This document shows positions 34,174-43,530 of a DNA stretch of 64,000 nucleotides, one piece after another. A program made the translations under genes and the position numbers. Source of the DNA: Prostheceraeus crozeri (lineage: Eukaryota > Platyhelminthes > Polycladida > Euryleptidae); assembly GCA_907163375.1 (NCBI GenBank), contig CAJQUW010003470.1, forward strand, positions 123,848 through 187,847. Reading direction: 5' to 3'. The notes under the pieces were generated by a model that saw only the letters and a list, made by a program, of their open reading frames with translations, was not told the DNA's origin and searched no databases. How positions within the stretch are numbered: position 1 is the stretch's first letter; the number at the start of each line of letters is the position of its first letter.

Positions 34174-34761
34174 ATGGCACGTTCAAGCATCGCCTTTGCC
34201 GATTTGAAAAGAAAAATTTCAGAGACTATTGTGAACGAAGATCAACGGAAGAAGTGTATTGAGATGCTAACAGAATTTCAGGAGAAATATCTTAAACCAA
34301 GGGAAGAAGAAGACATCCACGCATCAAAAACATTCAGAGAATTTTTAGTGATAACTCGATTTGAAGACACATTGCAAGATAACGCCATCAATATCAGTTC
34401 AAACTATAATTTTGAAGAAATTCAAAGAGACATCTTACCATCAGAGCTAACTAATTATTTAGCACATTTAAGAAGAGAAGAAGACATTTCGGTGAACAAT
34501 ACTGTCAAGTTATCGTTGTTAAAAGGAAGAGCTTTGACTGTAATCCGGGGAAGTGGCCATGTTTGTAAACAATTAGGTTATTCGAGAGGCTATAACATCT
34601 TTTTAAGAAAATTTTATAAACTATATTTACGATTTCCGTTTATTAAGAACTCGACGGAATCTATATCATTTTTCAAAAGGAACTTCGCTATTATTGACTC
34701 GTATCTTCGCCATGGGAGACAGCGCCCAACCCTTGATGAAATACTAAACTCAATCAATTGA
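34174..34761 (+). CDS. Terminal accessory protein of E1, unknown
   Basis: 195 residues with an intact frame and base composition less AT-rich than the virion genes. Helical, charged N-terminus (DLKRKISETIVNEDQRKK), a middle with EEIQRDILPSELTNYLAHL, and a C-terminal FLRKFYKLYLRFPFIKNST. Family not recognised. It points outward toward the right terminal repeat and has its own leader and AATAAA signal. The leader (ATTCCACGTATTAC, CATTCATTCTGTGAACGTTC, CTACGAGACTG) and the 3' end match those of the E2 gene at 53615, whose protein differs strongly. A host-interaction role is inference only. Confidence 0.6.
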   Translation: MARSSIAFADLKRKISETIVNEDQRKKCIEMLTEFQEKYLKPREEEDIHASKTFREFLVITRFEDTLQDNAINISSNYNFEEIQRDILPSELTNYLAHLRREEDISVNNTVKLSLLKGRALTVIRGSGHVCKQLGYSRGYNIFLRKFYKLYLRFPFIKNSTESISFFKRNFAIIDSYLRHGRQRPTLDEILNSIN

Positions 34762-34764
34762 AAC

Positions 34765-35000
34765 GGTAAGCTACTTGCAATGGATAATAGTACTATGAGT
34801 ATTACCTTATTTCAATTTACGTGAAACAAATGTATTATGGCATGATACATTTTAGTAACATATATATTATTCGTTGTAAACCATACTACTTGTCCTCATT
34901 GGTTTTATAGTACTATGTGGCTTACCTTATTTTACTCATACAGAAACAATTGTATCATGGCATAACACATTTTCTAGTCAACATATTTTATTCGTTGTAA
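34765..35000. repeat. Two imperfect 3'-UTR repeats
   Basis: Two diverged units of about 115 bp containing ATAGTACTATG, AACAAWTGTATYATGGCAT and TTATTCGTTGTAAAYCAT. The E2 accessory gene has three similar-length repeats in the same place. Confidence 0.55.
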
Positions 35001-35039
35001 ATCATGTTTTCCTTGTACACAGCACTTGTCTGTGATGTG

Positions 35040-35045
35040 AATAAA
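35040..35045 (+). terminator. Polyadenylation signal AATAAA
   Basis: AATAAA in GTGAATAAAATATTTGAAAG, about 280 bases after the accessory stop codon and followed by TGTGTTTT. The matching E2 signal is at 54684. Confidence 0.6.
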
Positions 35046-35090
35046 ATATTTGAAAGACCAAAGATGGAAATGTGTTTTCATTTTTGCATC

Positions 35091-35194
35091 AAGTTAAAGC
35101 TGTAGCAACAACAGGAATTGTAAGAACGCCAGTTGAAATGATAATAGTAAGAGCGCCTAAACTTATTGTTAAGAATATGCCAATTCCTTGTGTT
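35091..35194 (-). pseudogene. Fragment of gene 1 beside the right terminal repeat
   Basis: Reverse complement of about 17,995-18,100, the membrane-segment coding part of gene 1, with several substitutions (reads AVATTGIV-like text on the other strand). It joins the right terminal repeat directly at 35,195, skipping the bases that separate them on the left side. The right terminal repeat must once have extended into gene 1. Confidence 0.75.
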
Positions 35195-35459
35195 ACCGCC
35201 TAAATTTTCGATTACGTGATATTTTGAGACCGCCTAAATTTTCGGCCACGTGAAATTTTGATTTTTTTTGAAAATTTGTCACTACCTAAATTTTCGCCCT
35301 TCGGCCTTCGGCCACGTGAAATTTGAAATCTACCTAAATTTTTGAAATTTTGATTTTTTGAAAATTTTGAAAAAACCCGCAAAACTGTGACATCCGGCGC
35401 AAGCGAAGCGAAGCAAAGCGAAGCGAAGCGTCGCGCCGGATGCCACACTATATACTACT
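35195..35459. repeat. E1 right terminal inverted repeat
   Basis: Reverse complement of 17309-17572, including the CCGGCGC hairpin and the GGCCGAAGGCCGAAGGGCG block. Ends CTATATACTACT, followed by the duplication copy AGCAAT (35460-35465). Confidence 0.85.
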
Positions 35460-35465
35460 AGCAAT

Positions 35466-35951
35466 GGGCAAAAGACCGTTCCAGGACACCATAAAATTCA
35501 AAAAATAGTATCTTTAAAAACGACATAAATTCATGAATTTGAACCCTTTTTCATGTTTTTAAGACCTAAATAAATGAATTTAGTCCATTCAAAAAGTACC
35601 ATTTTTCAAAAAATGGTACTTTTTAAAAACGACATAAATTCATGAATTTGAACCCTTTTTCAGGTTATGAAGAAAAAACCGTTTTTAAAAATACCCAATT
35701 TTTCAAATTTTTCAAAATCTCAAAATTTGAGAATTACAATTTTTACTCCCAAAATCATGACCGTTCCAGGACACCGAAAATCATAAAAGTTAAGAATCTC
35801 AAATTTGAGAATTACAATTTTTACCCCCCTTAAAATCATGACCGTTCCAGGACACCGAAAAAATCATAAAGTTAGTATTTTTAAAAACGTCTTTTAAATC
35901 CGTTTTTCAGGTTTTTAAAATATATCATGTGACTAATAATATTTCTTTAAA
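35466..35951. repeat. E2 left terminal inverted repeat (interrupted at its tip by E1)
   Basis: Reverse complement of 54743-55227. Internally repetitive: GACCGTTCCAGGACACC occurs at about 35,474, 35,759 and 35,839, and CGACATAAATTCATGAATTT twice. Its first six bases, AGTAAT, lie across E1 at 17303-17308. Confidence 0.85.
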
Positions 35952-35952
35952 A

Positions 35953-36023
35953 GTGGAAAAAACAAAAGTGGAAGAAACCACGGGGATGTATCCTTCAATA
36001 TCATATGAACGTAGTTCCACTAC
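35953..36023 (+). pseudogene. 5' fragment of gene 1 beside the E2 left repeat
   Basis: GTGGAAAAAACAAAAGTGG through ATATGAACGTAGTTCCAC matches the start of gene 1 (17,775-17,845). The intact gene lies at the other end of each element, so this is an end-copied fragment, truncated at 36,023 against a CCCCTCCC stretch. Confidence 0.75.
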
Positions 36024-36093
36024 CCCCTCCCTTCTAATTTCTAGGGGTCCCTTCTGACTTCTAGGGGTCCCTTAAGAAATTTTTTATTATAAA

Positions 36094-36263
36094 ATGAACA
36101 ACATAAATGAGTTTTTAAAATTATATGGAACGCAAACAACTACAAATTTTGATTTAAAGATAATTGCAAATCAATTAGGAATAAAGAATTTTCATGTTCT
36201 AATGAGAGGCCAATTACATTTCCTAAAAAATAAGCCAACTGTAAATTTCATAACAAATCTTCA
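36094..36263 (+). pseudogene. Truncated adenain-like protease of E2
   Basis: The first 55 or so codons match the E1 protease (FDLKIIANQLGIKNFHVLMR) and then jump, after AATCTTCACG, into the reverse strand of the PLA2 gene. His, Asp and Cys catalytic residues are all missing. The remaining open codons to 36378 are antisense PLA2 and have no meaning. Confidence 0.85.
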
Positions 36264-36755
36264 CGAAACAGACAGCTTTGCTGTCGTTTCATTTAAACCC
36301 TGGCCGTATAATATTTTAGCTTGTAAAGCTTTCTTAACAAACATTTTTTCAATTCTTTCTTTAAAGGAAGGATTCTGAATACTATCTAATTCTTGAATCA
36401 TCTTCTTATCAGCTGCATGACGAGATTTTAGGTCATGATTTCGATAAGCTAAATTATGTCTATAAGCGGCGGCATCTACTCTATTTATTGGTTCTTCACC
36501 TGGTTTCGGATTATTATTCTCATCAAGTCTTATATCTAATCGAGTTCCTGGACCGGTATATGAATGACCCGGAAGATGTTTTTCTTTTGAATATTTACTC
36601 CAAATAAATCCAGGAAAGTTTTCTAATGTTTTTTGTATGTCGTTACCTTCATAAACTTTACAATTTGAGTTTTTATTTTTGTTTAATAGATAATTTAATA
36701 AATCTAAATTAGCAATTTTTAATTTAATTAAATTTTCGGAATTTGTAGAATTCAT
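36261..36755 (-). CDS. PLA2-like protein of E2, integrase part deleted
   Basis: 164 residues nearly identical to residues 1-160 of the E1 fusion: YTGPGTRLD loop and AAAYRHNLAYRNHD with the same His-Asn pair. The frame ends just after LNETTAKLS at a hairpin (GACAGCAAAGCTGTC). Everything between this hairpin and the protease N-terminus, including the integrase, has been deleted. It may represent the stand-alone form of the protein, but the end here is created by the deletion. Confidence 0.75.
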   Translation of the reverse strand: MNSTNSENLIKLKIANLDLLNYLLNKNKNSNCKVYEGNDIQKTLENFPGFIWSKYSKEKHLPGHSYTGPGTRLDIRLDENNNPKPGEEPINRVDAAAYRHNLAYRNHDLKSRHAADKKMIQELDSIQNPSFKERIEKMFVKKALQAKILYGQGLNETTAKLSVS

Positions 36756-36808
36756 TTTTAAAGATAAAATAAATGTTTTACCTAATCAGACCAAAGGTCC
36801 TGAGGTTA

Positions 36809-37171
36809 TTACCTTATCATACTAGGACTTAGATATATTCCAGAACCATCTTTAGTTTCTTTAATTTCAATTAAATCATCAACATTGTGGAGAATGTTTT
36901 TAAGAACTGGTTTTCCTTCATCAACTAATTTTAATTTACTAATAAAATTACCTACTACTCCTTCTCCCCTAGCAACTTTCTCTAACTCTCTATTATGACG
37001 TTTTTGTTCTTCTAATGCTGCCTTCTCTGATTTATTTTTATTAACTGCTTGTAAAATACCAGCTGTCCCACCTGCAACACTTCCTGCTGCTGCTATACCA
37101 CCTATTATTAGTGGAATTGATGGGAGAATCCCGCCATTCTTTTCTTCTTGTAATTGAATATTCTCTATCAT
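36809..37171 (-). CDS. Small Gly-rich hydrophobic virion-type protein (E2)
   Basis: Intact 120-residue copy of the E1 gene at 31052, with two visible substitutions in the hydrophobic segment (PSIPLIIGG, AGILQAV). Same membrane-active or core role inferred. Upstream 36-residue gene is interrupted by the Penelope element at 37300. Confidence 0.65.
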   Translation of the reverse strand: MIENIQLQEEKNGGILPSIPLIIGGIAAAGSVAGGTAGILQAVNKNKSEKAALEEQKRHNRELEKVARGEGVVGNFISKLKLVDEGKPVLKNILHNVDDLIEIKETKDGSGIYLSPSMIR

Positions 37172-37299
37172 TGGTTTACTTATGTAATACTTTTTTTATT
37201 AATGGTAATAGTTTTAGGGGTATTTTTGTCAACAATATTACGTAATTTTAATTCAACAGTTTTATTATTTTTTTAAAAAAATGATTCCCCTTTACTCAG

Positions 37300-38397
37300 T
37301 TTATAAATAAATAAGGCCACTAAATTCATTTGATAAAATTAAAAACTAATTCTTGCACAATGCATTTCGTCCACTCTTATTCAAGTGCAAACATGGACTA
37401 ACTATAAAATACAAAATCTGAAATCATATACTTCTACAGTAATAAATCTATGAATGAAATTGAACATATCGGGCGCATAGAATTTGTTCCTCTGATACCT
37501 TGAAAGAAGAATTGGATTTCATTAAAAGATCACTTCGATTAAATGGGTATCCTGAGTCATTTTTCGTAAACAACAAATATAAAAAAGTTCAGTGAGAGAA
37601 AGATGTGTATGACCTGAAAAAGAAGAAAATATTCTTAACTTCCCATTCATTCATTCATTGGGGCAAAATTTTTTTTAATAGCTAGAAAGAAACAAAGCAT
37701 TCAGTGTATTTCCTAGTGCTCGTTTGCAAGTGATTTTCACTACACGAAGGATTCCGATACGCTCTCTGAAGGATAGATTCCGCCTCTTCTCCACAATCAA
37801 ATGTATATTACAATTTCATTGTACCTGTGGAAGCAAGTACGTTGGGAAGACGGTAAGATGTCTGAATGAGAGAGTTTCGGAACACCTTCCAAAGTGGTTA
37901 GCCAACCCTTTAAAATGCCCACCAAGGTCCACTGCAATTCCAGCTAGCAGCATCACAAGACATTTGCAAGTCTGTAACAACGAGAGACAAACTGCTTTGA
38001 ATAATTTTAGCATTAAGTACCACATCAACAACAAACACACATTAGGAATCACAGAGTCTCTCGTCATTTTGCGCGAGAATCCCGACTTGTGTTCGCAAAA
38101 AGATTTTATTTCCACCCTTTACTTACCTTGGTAGCTTTAGTCTCTGTTTTGCTTCTTCTAATATCTAGGTTATTTACTCAATTGTTATTAGTTCATATCT
38201 ATTAAGTCTACTAGATTATAGGTTTGCATGCTCTCAATTTCATTCATAGATTTATTACTGTAGAAGTATATGATTTCAGATTTTGTATTTTATAGTTAGT
38301 CCATGTTTGCACTTGAATAAGAGTGGACGAAATGCATTGTGCAAGAATTAGTTTTTAATTTTATCAAATGAATTTAGTGGCCTTATTTATTTATAAA
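37300..38397 (+). mobile_element. Penelope-like retroelement fragment with inverted ends
   Basis: Begins and ends with an inverted repeat of about 163 bp (37300-37462 and 38234-38397, starting TTTATAAATAAATAAGGCC). A GIY-YIG endonuclease fragment lies on the plus strand between. It interrupts the 36-residue gene of E2 at AATAATAATAAAAC, with GTTTTATTATT visible on both sides as a probable target duplication. Penelope-like elements often carry inverted flanking copies of this kind. Confidence 0.75.
37724..38134 (+). pseudogene. GIY-YIG endonuclease domain of a Penelope-like element
   Basis: The open stretch carries CTCGSKYVGKTVRCLNERV, the GIY-YIG-like start (here Ser-Lys-Tyr-Val-Gly), then EHLPKW, SSITRHLQVC and ITESLVI. 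This is the C-terminal endonuclease that nicks target DNA for reverse transcription. The reverse transcriptase upstream is missing apart from a possible short trace, so the element is 5'-truncated and inactive. Different subfamily from the neighbour at 38476. Confidence 0.8.
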
Positions 38398-38563
38398 GTT
38401 TTATTATTATTACTTTTCGCTTGCGACATTTTTAATAAAAAAATTTTATGTGAGGAAAAATTTTAATCTATTCTAATTGACTGATTAGCGTTCTGAAGCA
38501 ATGACAAAACAAGACACATTACACGAATTTGCAAGAATTTAACCTAGTAGGAAAAGCAGTTAT

Positions 38564-39232
38564 TTATTTAAAAACCTTTAGGAGGTATGACATACCGTTG
38601 TAATCTGCAGTGTGATTGATCTTAGGTTGATACTCTTTTATCATTAAAGCTTCTACAACATTTATATGATAATTACTGTTACCTTTATACCTTATGCGAA
38701 ATTGATTACTTATATCATACGTACAATGATTACATGTACTGACATGTTTGTAAATTGCTGTATCTGTACTTCTATGTTCTTCGATCCTTTGTTGGAGTCT
38801 TCGTTTGGTTTTGCCAATATATTGGCTGCTTGGATCACCCAAGCATGTGAATTCATAGACCACACAAGACTTCAGCAAAGGTCCCGATTTGCATTTCAAA
38901 GAGAAGTATGATTTTACTTTCGTAGTATTGAATACAATCTTAGAGTTGATACCGTATCTTTTGTATATTTTCATCAAATTATTCCGTAATGTAAGCGATG
39001 GTTGACCAATATACGGTAGTACTGTATAGTTTACATGTGCATCTGCTGTACTCGTACATGTATCATTGTGCCCGTTGGAAATCACTGTATTCTTTTTGTT
39101 AAGAAAGTTACGTACGATTTTTTCTACTGTACTCCGTGGGTAGCCGTTTTTCTGAAAAATACTAGTCATGTTTTTTACTTCGTTATGAAACATTTCCCAG
39201 CAGTTTGATACTGTATATGCTCGATGTAACAT
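38564..39232 (-). pseudogene. Penelope-like RT C-terminus plus GIY-YIG (left arm)
   Basis: 222 residues, open. The N-terminal part is the thumb region that follows the RT (LHRAYTVSNCWEMF, KNGYPRSTVEKIVRNFLN). The C-terminal part is GIY-YIG: SQYIGKTKRRLQQRIEEH, YKHVSTCNHC and VEALMIKEYQP. The catalytic RT domain is absent, so it is a truncated copy. It lacks any start of its own kind. Confidence 0.85.
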
Positions 39233-39346
39233 CCCATTAATAAGTCCAACTTTCCATTGCCTAGGGCAAACAGAATTGTAATTTAATAAGAGGCCAAAAA
39301 AGAGTACCTAAACAGACAACATCCTAACCTAAAATTCACCACTGAA

Positions 39347-40169
39347 GTGGGCAACAACAAGTTACCTTTCCTAGATGTATTCATTAACACTGAAGATACT
39401 TTACAAACTTCCATTTACCGTAAAGATACGTATACTGGCCTCTTATTAAATTACAATTCTGTTTGCCCTAGGCAATGGAAAGTTGGACTTATTAATGGGA
39501 TGTTACATCGAGCATATACAGTATCAAACTGCTGGGAAATGTTTCATAACGAAGTAAAAAACATGACTAGTATTTTTCAGAAAAACGGCTACCCACGGAG
39601 TACAGTAGAAAAAATCGTACGTAACTTTCTTAACAAAAAGAATACAGTGATTTCCAACGGGCACAATGATACATGTACGAGTACAGCAGATGCACATGTA
39701 AACTATACAGTACTACCGTATATTGGTCAACCATCGCTTACATTACGGAATAATTTGATGAAAATATACAAAAGATACGGTATCAACTCTAAGATTTGAT
39801 TCAATACTACGAAAGTAAAATCATACTTCTCTTTTGAAATGCAAATCGGGACCTTTGCTGAAGTCTTGTGTGGTCTATGAATTCACATGCTTGGGTGATC
39901 CAAGCAGCCAATATATTGGCAAAACCAAACGAAGACTCCAACAAAGGATCGAAGAACATAGAAGTACAGATACAGCAATTTACAAACATGTCAGTACATG
40001 TAATCATTGTACGTATGATATAAGTAATCAATTTCGCATAAGGTATAAAGGTAACAGTAATTATCATATAAATGTTGTAGAAGCTTTAATGATAAAAGAG
40101 TATCAACCTAAGATCAATCACACTGCAGATTACAACGGTATGTCATACCTCCTAAAGGTTTTTAAATAA
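39347..40169 (+). pseudogene. Penelope-like RT C-terminus plus GIY-YIG (right arm)
   Basis: Longer than the left-arm copy by the spacer: it starts with NNKLPFLDVFINTEDTL and SIYRKDTYTG, the last RT block, then repeats the thumb and GIY-YIG regions. The frame breaks at 39,799 (a stop after INSKI) and continues from 39,834, whereas the left arm is open there. So this arm has decayed slightly after the palindrome formed. Confidence 0.85.
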
Positions 40170-40380
40170 ATAACTGCTTTTCCTACTAGCTTAAATTCTT
40201 GCAAATTCGTGTAATGTGTCTTGTTTTGTCATTGCTTCAGAACGCTAATCAGTCAATTGCACCAGCCGATCGCTGCATCAAGTCTCATTAATCTATTCTA
40301 GTTATGAAAAGTTCTTAAGTTATCAAAAATTTTAAGTTAAAAAAAAATAATTAATTAATTAATCGACGAGGTCTTGGGCT

Positions 40381-41714
40381 TTAGCCTATCCTAGCCATCT
40401 TTCCATTAAGAATTTCAATAGAATATTTTACATCTTCTAGCAATAAACCATAAGCCATCAATGAAGTTGTGGAATCTTTTTTTTTCAATATTAATTGTAA
40501 CATCACAACCAGTCTTGATAATATCTTCAGATTGTGCACTTAAATCGAAACAGAAAATTGGATATAAATGTCTCCAATCTCCAGGAGTTAATTGTGGTTC
40601 AACTCCAAATTCTATACAAAGATTTCTATAAGCATCATATCCTTCCATAAATTGATTATTGGTATCATCGAATCTTAATGGATCAATTGGATATCGGGTT
40701 TGATTTAATGAAACTTGCAAACTTCGAATTGTATTAATATGAAAAAGATTATTGTTCTTATCAAAACTTGGAGAATTATTTCTTTGAAATGTTAGTAATA
40801 AATATCTTGGAGTATTCGAAGTTCTAGTAAAATGCCAGTTAAATCTTTGTTCGGAAAAAGTTACTGAACTAGCAGTACGCTTTAGAAAATTTACTGGAAT
40901 TGGTTTGTTAGTATTTAATCTTTTTGCAATAGCTGTTTCAACATCTAAACTAGGAGTAATATGCTTAATCCACCATTCAAGTCTATCAATTTTTAAATAT
41001 GCTTTTTTCCAGTCTTACCAAAAAAGATTAATTCATTATTTGATGTACGATGAATTATTAATTTAAATTTTAATTGATATGATATTTTATCATAATCTAA
41101 ATATCCGAATAATGGAGACAATGACCAATTTACTGTCTGTTTACTTTTCTTGTTAAATTCACGTCTTTCTTTATATGCACTATTGTTTGTTTTATTTAAA
41201 TGTTTTGCAATATTTTCTACATCTTTCGCAATTCCTGCTGCATCTGTTCCAGCGTGAGTTAAATCATCAACAATTATACCATCATTAGTATCAGGAAACC
41301 AACCTTCGATTTCATACTTTTTATTATTTTCACCAATTGTTACAAATCTAAGCATTGTATCAATTACACCTGGAGAATCACTTATTGTTTCTATATTTTG
41401 AGTTGCAACATCTAAACGCATTTGTGTAAATAATCTTGGAAAAAATTATTCTCTAGTGCAATATTATCGGTTTCTGGTAATGGTGTTGTAAAATTGGCAT
41501 CACTATATAAAGAATATTCACAGTGTAAAAAGGAACCAGGTAAATATAAATAACTCTGCTGATTATCAACTTCAAAAATTAAATCTCCTCCAGTATTTAC
41601 TCTACTGGAAGATCCGGGATTCATAGCAATTCTTATATAGTCATTCTTTTTTTGATTGTAACTGACGAACGGAGGATCGTCTAATCTAAATTTATTTTCG
41701 ATAAGAGAAGGCAT
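40381..41714 (-). pseudogene. Major capsid protein of E2, frameshifted
   Basis: Counterpart of 29458-30790, nearly identical including the two homopolymer shifts (after ENNFFQDY near 41,442 and after GKTGKK near 41,005). A third shift is private to E2: one extra A in the run at about 40,484, which garbles the last 25 codons of that open stretch. Same motifs (RYPIDPLRFDDTNNQ, PGDWRHLYPIFCFDL). Confidence 0.88.
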
Positions 41715-41879
41715 TTTTATAAAAAATAATTTGACTTTTTGTTTTTCTCACACACAGAAAAATTCTGCTAAAATAATTTTACTAAAATAATTTTACTAAA
41801 AAAATTTTGCTAAAAAATTTTGCTAAAAAATTTTGCTAAAAAAATTTTACTAAAAAACATTTTACTAAAAAACATAATT

Positions 41880-42410
41880 TTAGAATTTTGCTAGACCAGC
41901 TTCGCTACGGCTTTGCTGGTTAAACCGAAGGTTGCTGCTCACGCCATTTCCTCTTATTTCTTCAATTGAACGTTTTATGTCTACGCCTGATTTCTTCTTA
42001 TGTTTACTATCAGACGGAGCTCCGCTCCTCAAGGTTTCCCCAACAGCTATGTTAGCAATTTTATTTTTTGTTTCCTCTGAAAGTTTTTTTAAATTTTTTA
42101 GTTCTTCGGAATCATTCCTAAGTTTACGAATAGCTTCTAGTTGTTTTAATTCGTTTTGAGACTTGACAGCATTTGATATTGCACTAGCTGTACTACCTAT
42201 AGCAGCTGCTCCTTTTTCAGCAGATGTAATCAAATCTTTATTATTTTTAATTAAGTTAACGATACTTCCAATACCAGAGAAGATGCCAGCTCCTTCCGTG
42301 TGAACTGCTTCTCTATTATCATAATGATAAACAGGATTCATACGTGGTTCATGAGCAATTCTTTGATTTGAAGCAAAATGTTTAAGATTGTGTTTATAAA
42401 TTATAGGCAT
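41880..42410 (-). CDS. Putative membrane-active minor virion protein (E2)
   Basis: Intact 176-residue copy of the E1 gene at 28775, with three visible residue changes, two of them in the basic tail (KSGVDIKRS). Same hydrophobic segment. No stop or shift, unlike most neighbours, which hints at later decay of the others or at gene conversion here. Confidence 0.6.
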   Translation of the reverse strand: MPIIYKHNLKHFASNQRIAHEPRMNPVYHYDNREAVHTEGAGIFSGIGSIVNLIKNNKDLITSAEKGAAAIGSTASAISNAVKSQNELKQLEAIRKLRNDSEELKNLKKLSEETKNKIANIAVGETLRSGAPSDSKHKKKSGVDIKRSIEEIRGNGVSSNLRFNQQSRSEAGLAKF

Positions 42411-42540
42411 TTTTTAGGATTAAATTTGACTTTTGGGGAAATATTTACGATTGGTTAGTAACCTGAGGACCTTTGGTCCGATCGGCTAAAGCCTCTGAAC
42501 AAAGTTCTATTGGTTAGTAACCTGAGGACTTTTGGTCCGT

Positions 42541-43427
42541 TTAAGATTTACGTTTGTGAATGGACAACAACGTCGAGATAACTTTATTAATTTTCCGTTG
42601 CACGTTATCTATTGCGTCAAGCAGCGTGTGATGTATTTTAATTTCTTTTCTATTAACTTGCATTTTCTGCTGATTAATCTTCAATGCCGTTTTAAGAGCA
42701 TTCAATTTAACTTTAAGAACATCTAACTGTTTTTTAACAGAATCTAACTGTTCTTTATTTTCTTTAGAGTTTTCTTGTAAATTGTTCTTTAATTCATTTT
42801 CCAAATTGATTTTAAGATTTTTCATTTTATCAACTTTTTGATTAAGTGAGTTTACTTCATTTATTATTCTATTCATCTTTTTCATTTGTTGAGTAATTTT
42901 AGAACTTAATTCATCAACACTTTTTTGGAATGTAGTTTGTAACTGTTTTAAATTTTTTTAAATTCTTTCAGGAAGTTTTTCTATTTCATCTTCTAATTGT
43001 TCTTTTAACATTTTTATCTGATGTTTATTTTTAATTACAGCAGATTTTAAATTTGAAGAAAGTAATATTAAAATTTTTGATTGTTCTGAAATCTTTTTAA
43101 AAAGTTTTGCTATATCTGCTTCTAGCTCTCTATCCTTTTTATCGAGTTTTAATAATTTTTCGTTTAATGATTTGTCATTAAGTTTTAGCAACTTCAATTC
43201 ATTCATCAGTGGAACCAAAACATCGTTTATATATTTTTCTTTTAAGTCATTGATTTGTGTATCAGCATATTGTTTATTTGTCAACTCTGTATTTTGTTGA
43301 GGAAGAATAGAAAGATGCAATGGACCAGATAAACGTCTCCAGTTTTCATGATATAATTTTCTATCTCTATTTCTAATTCACGATTATTCGGGATATATGC
43401 ACCTCCACCAACATTTGGTATCATCAT
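42541..43427 (-). pseudogene. Fibre-like coiled-coil protein (E2), broken
   Basis: Starts at MMIPNVGGGAYIP, then loses frame near 43,335 (one T fewer in the run after GAC GTTTTATC of E1). It shares with E1 the TAA about 155 codons in (42,958). The second half (42541-42885) is open. Same TELTNKQYADTQI and heptad-rich content. Confidence 0.65.
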
Positions 43428-43530
43428 TTTTAAAACAATAAAAAAGTAAATTTTTTATATGATGAGAAAAAAAATAAAATTTTTTCTAATAAAAATAAAA
43501 AAGTAAAATTTTTCCTAATAAAAATAAAAA

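Larger units (their letters stand above)
17309..35459 (+). mobile_element. Polinton-like provirus E1 (inner element)
   Basis: Element of 18.15 kb with terminal inverted repeats starting AGCAGTATATAG (left) and AGTAGTATATAG (right, other strand) and a near-perfect 6-bp duplication, AGTAAT (17303-17308) versus AGCAAT (35460-35465). Gene order: membrane protein, conserved hypothetical, penton, packaging ATPase, small protein, intein-bearing DNA polymerase, reverse-strand protein X, fibre-like coiled coil, membrane-active protein, major capsid protein, two small proteins, PLA2-integrase fusion, reverse-strand protease, terminal accessory gene. This set is diagnostic of Polinton/adintovirus elements. 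Strongly AT-rich compared with the flanks. Confidence 0.92.
38476..40287. mobile_element. Head-to-head palindrome of two Penelope-like copies
   Basis: Two arms of about 820 bp, near-perfect reverse complements (about 38,476-39,294 and 39,438-40,259), surround a 143-bp spacer found only in one orientation. A 13-bp duplication TTAATCTATTCTA flanks the whole at 38463-38475 and 40288-40300; E1 shows a single copy of this site near 30,890. So the palindrome was inserted as one unit into E2, upstream of the interrupted 36-residue gene. 28 bases at the right end (40,260-40,287) are not matched in the left arm. Confidence 0.85.

Noticed and set aside
17312-35456. E1 ends placed at AGTATATAG with duplication AATAGC/ACTAGC
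   Set aside because: Moving the ends out by three bases gives AGYAGTATATAG and leaves the E2 end exactly matching its other end, a better explanation.
36264-36378. C-terminal half of the E2 protease ORF as a novel domain
   Set aside because: It is antisense PLA2 sequence created by a deletion junction.
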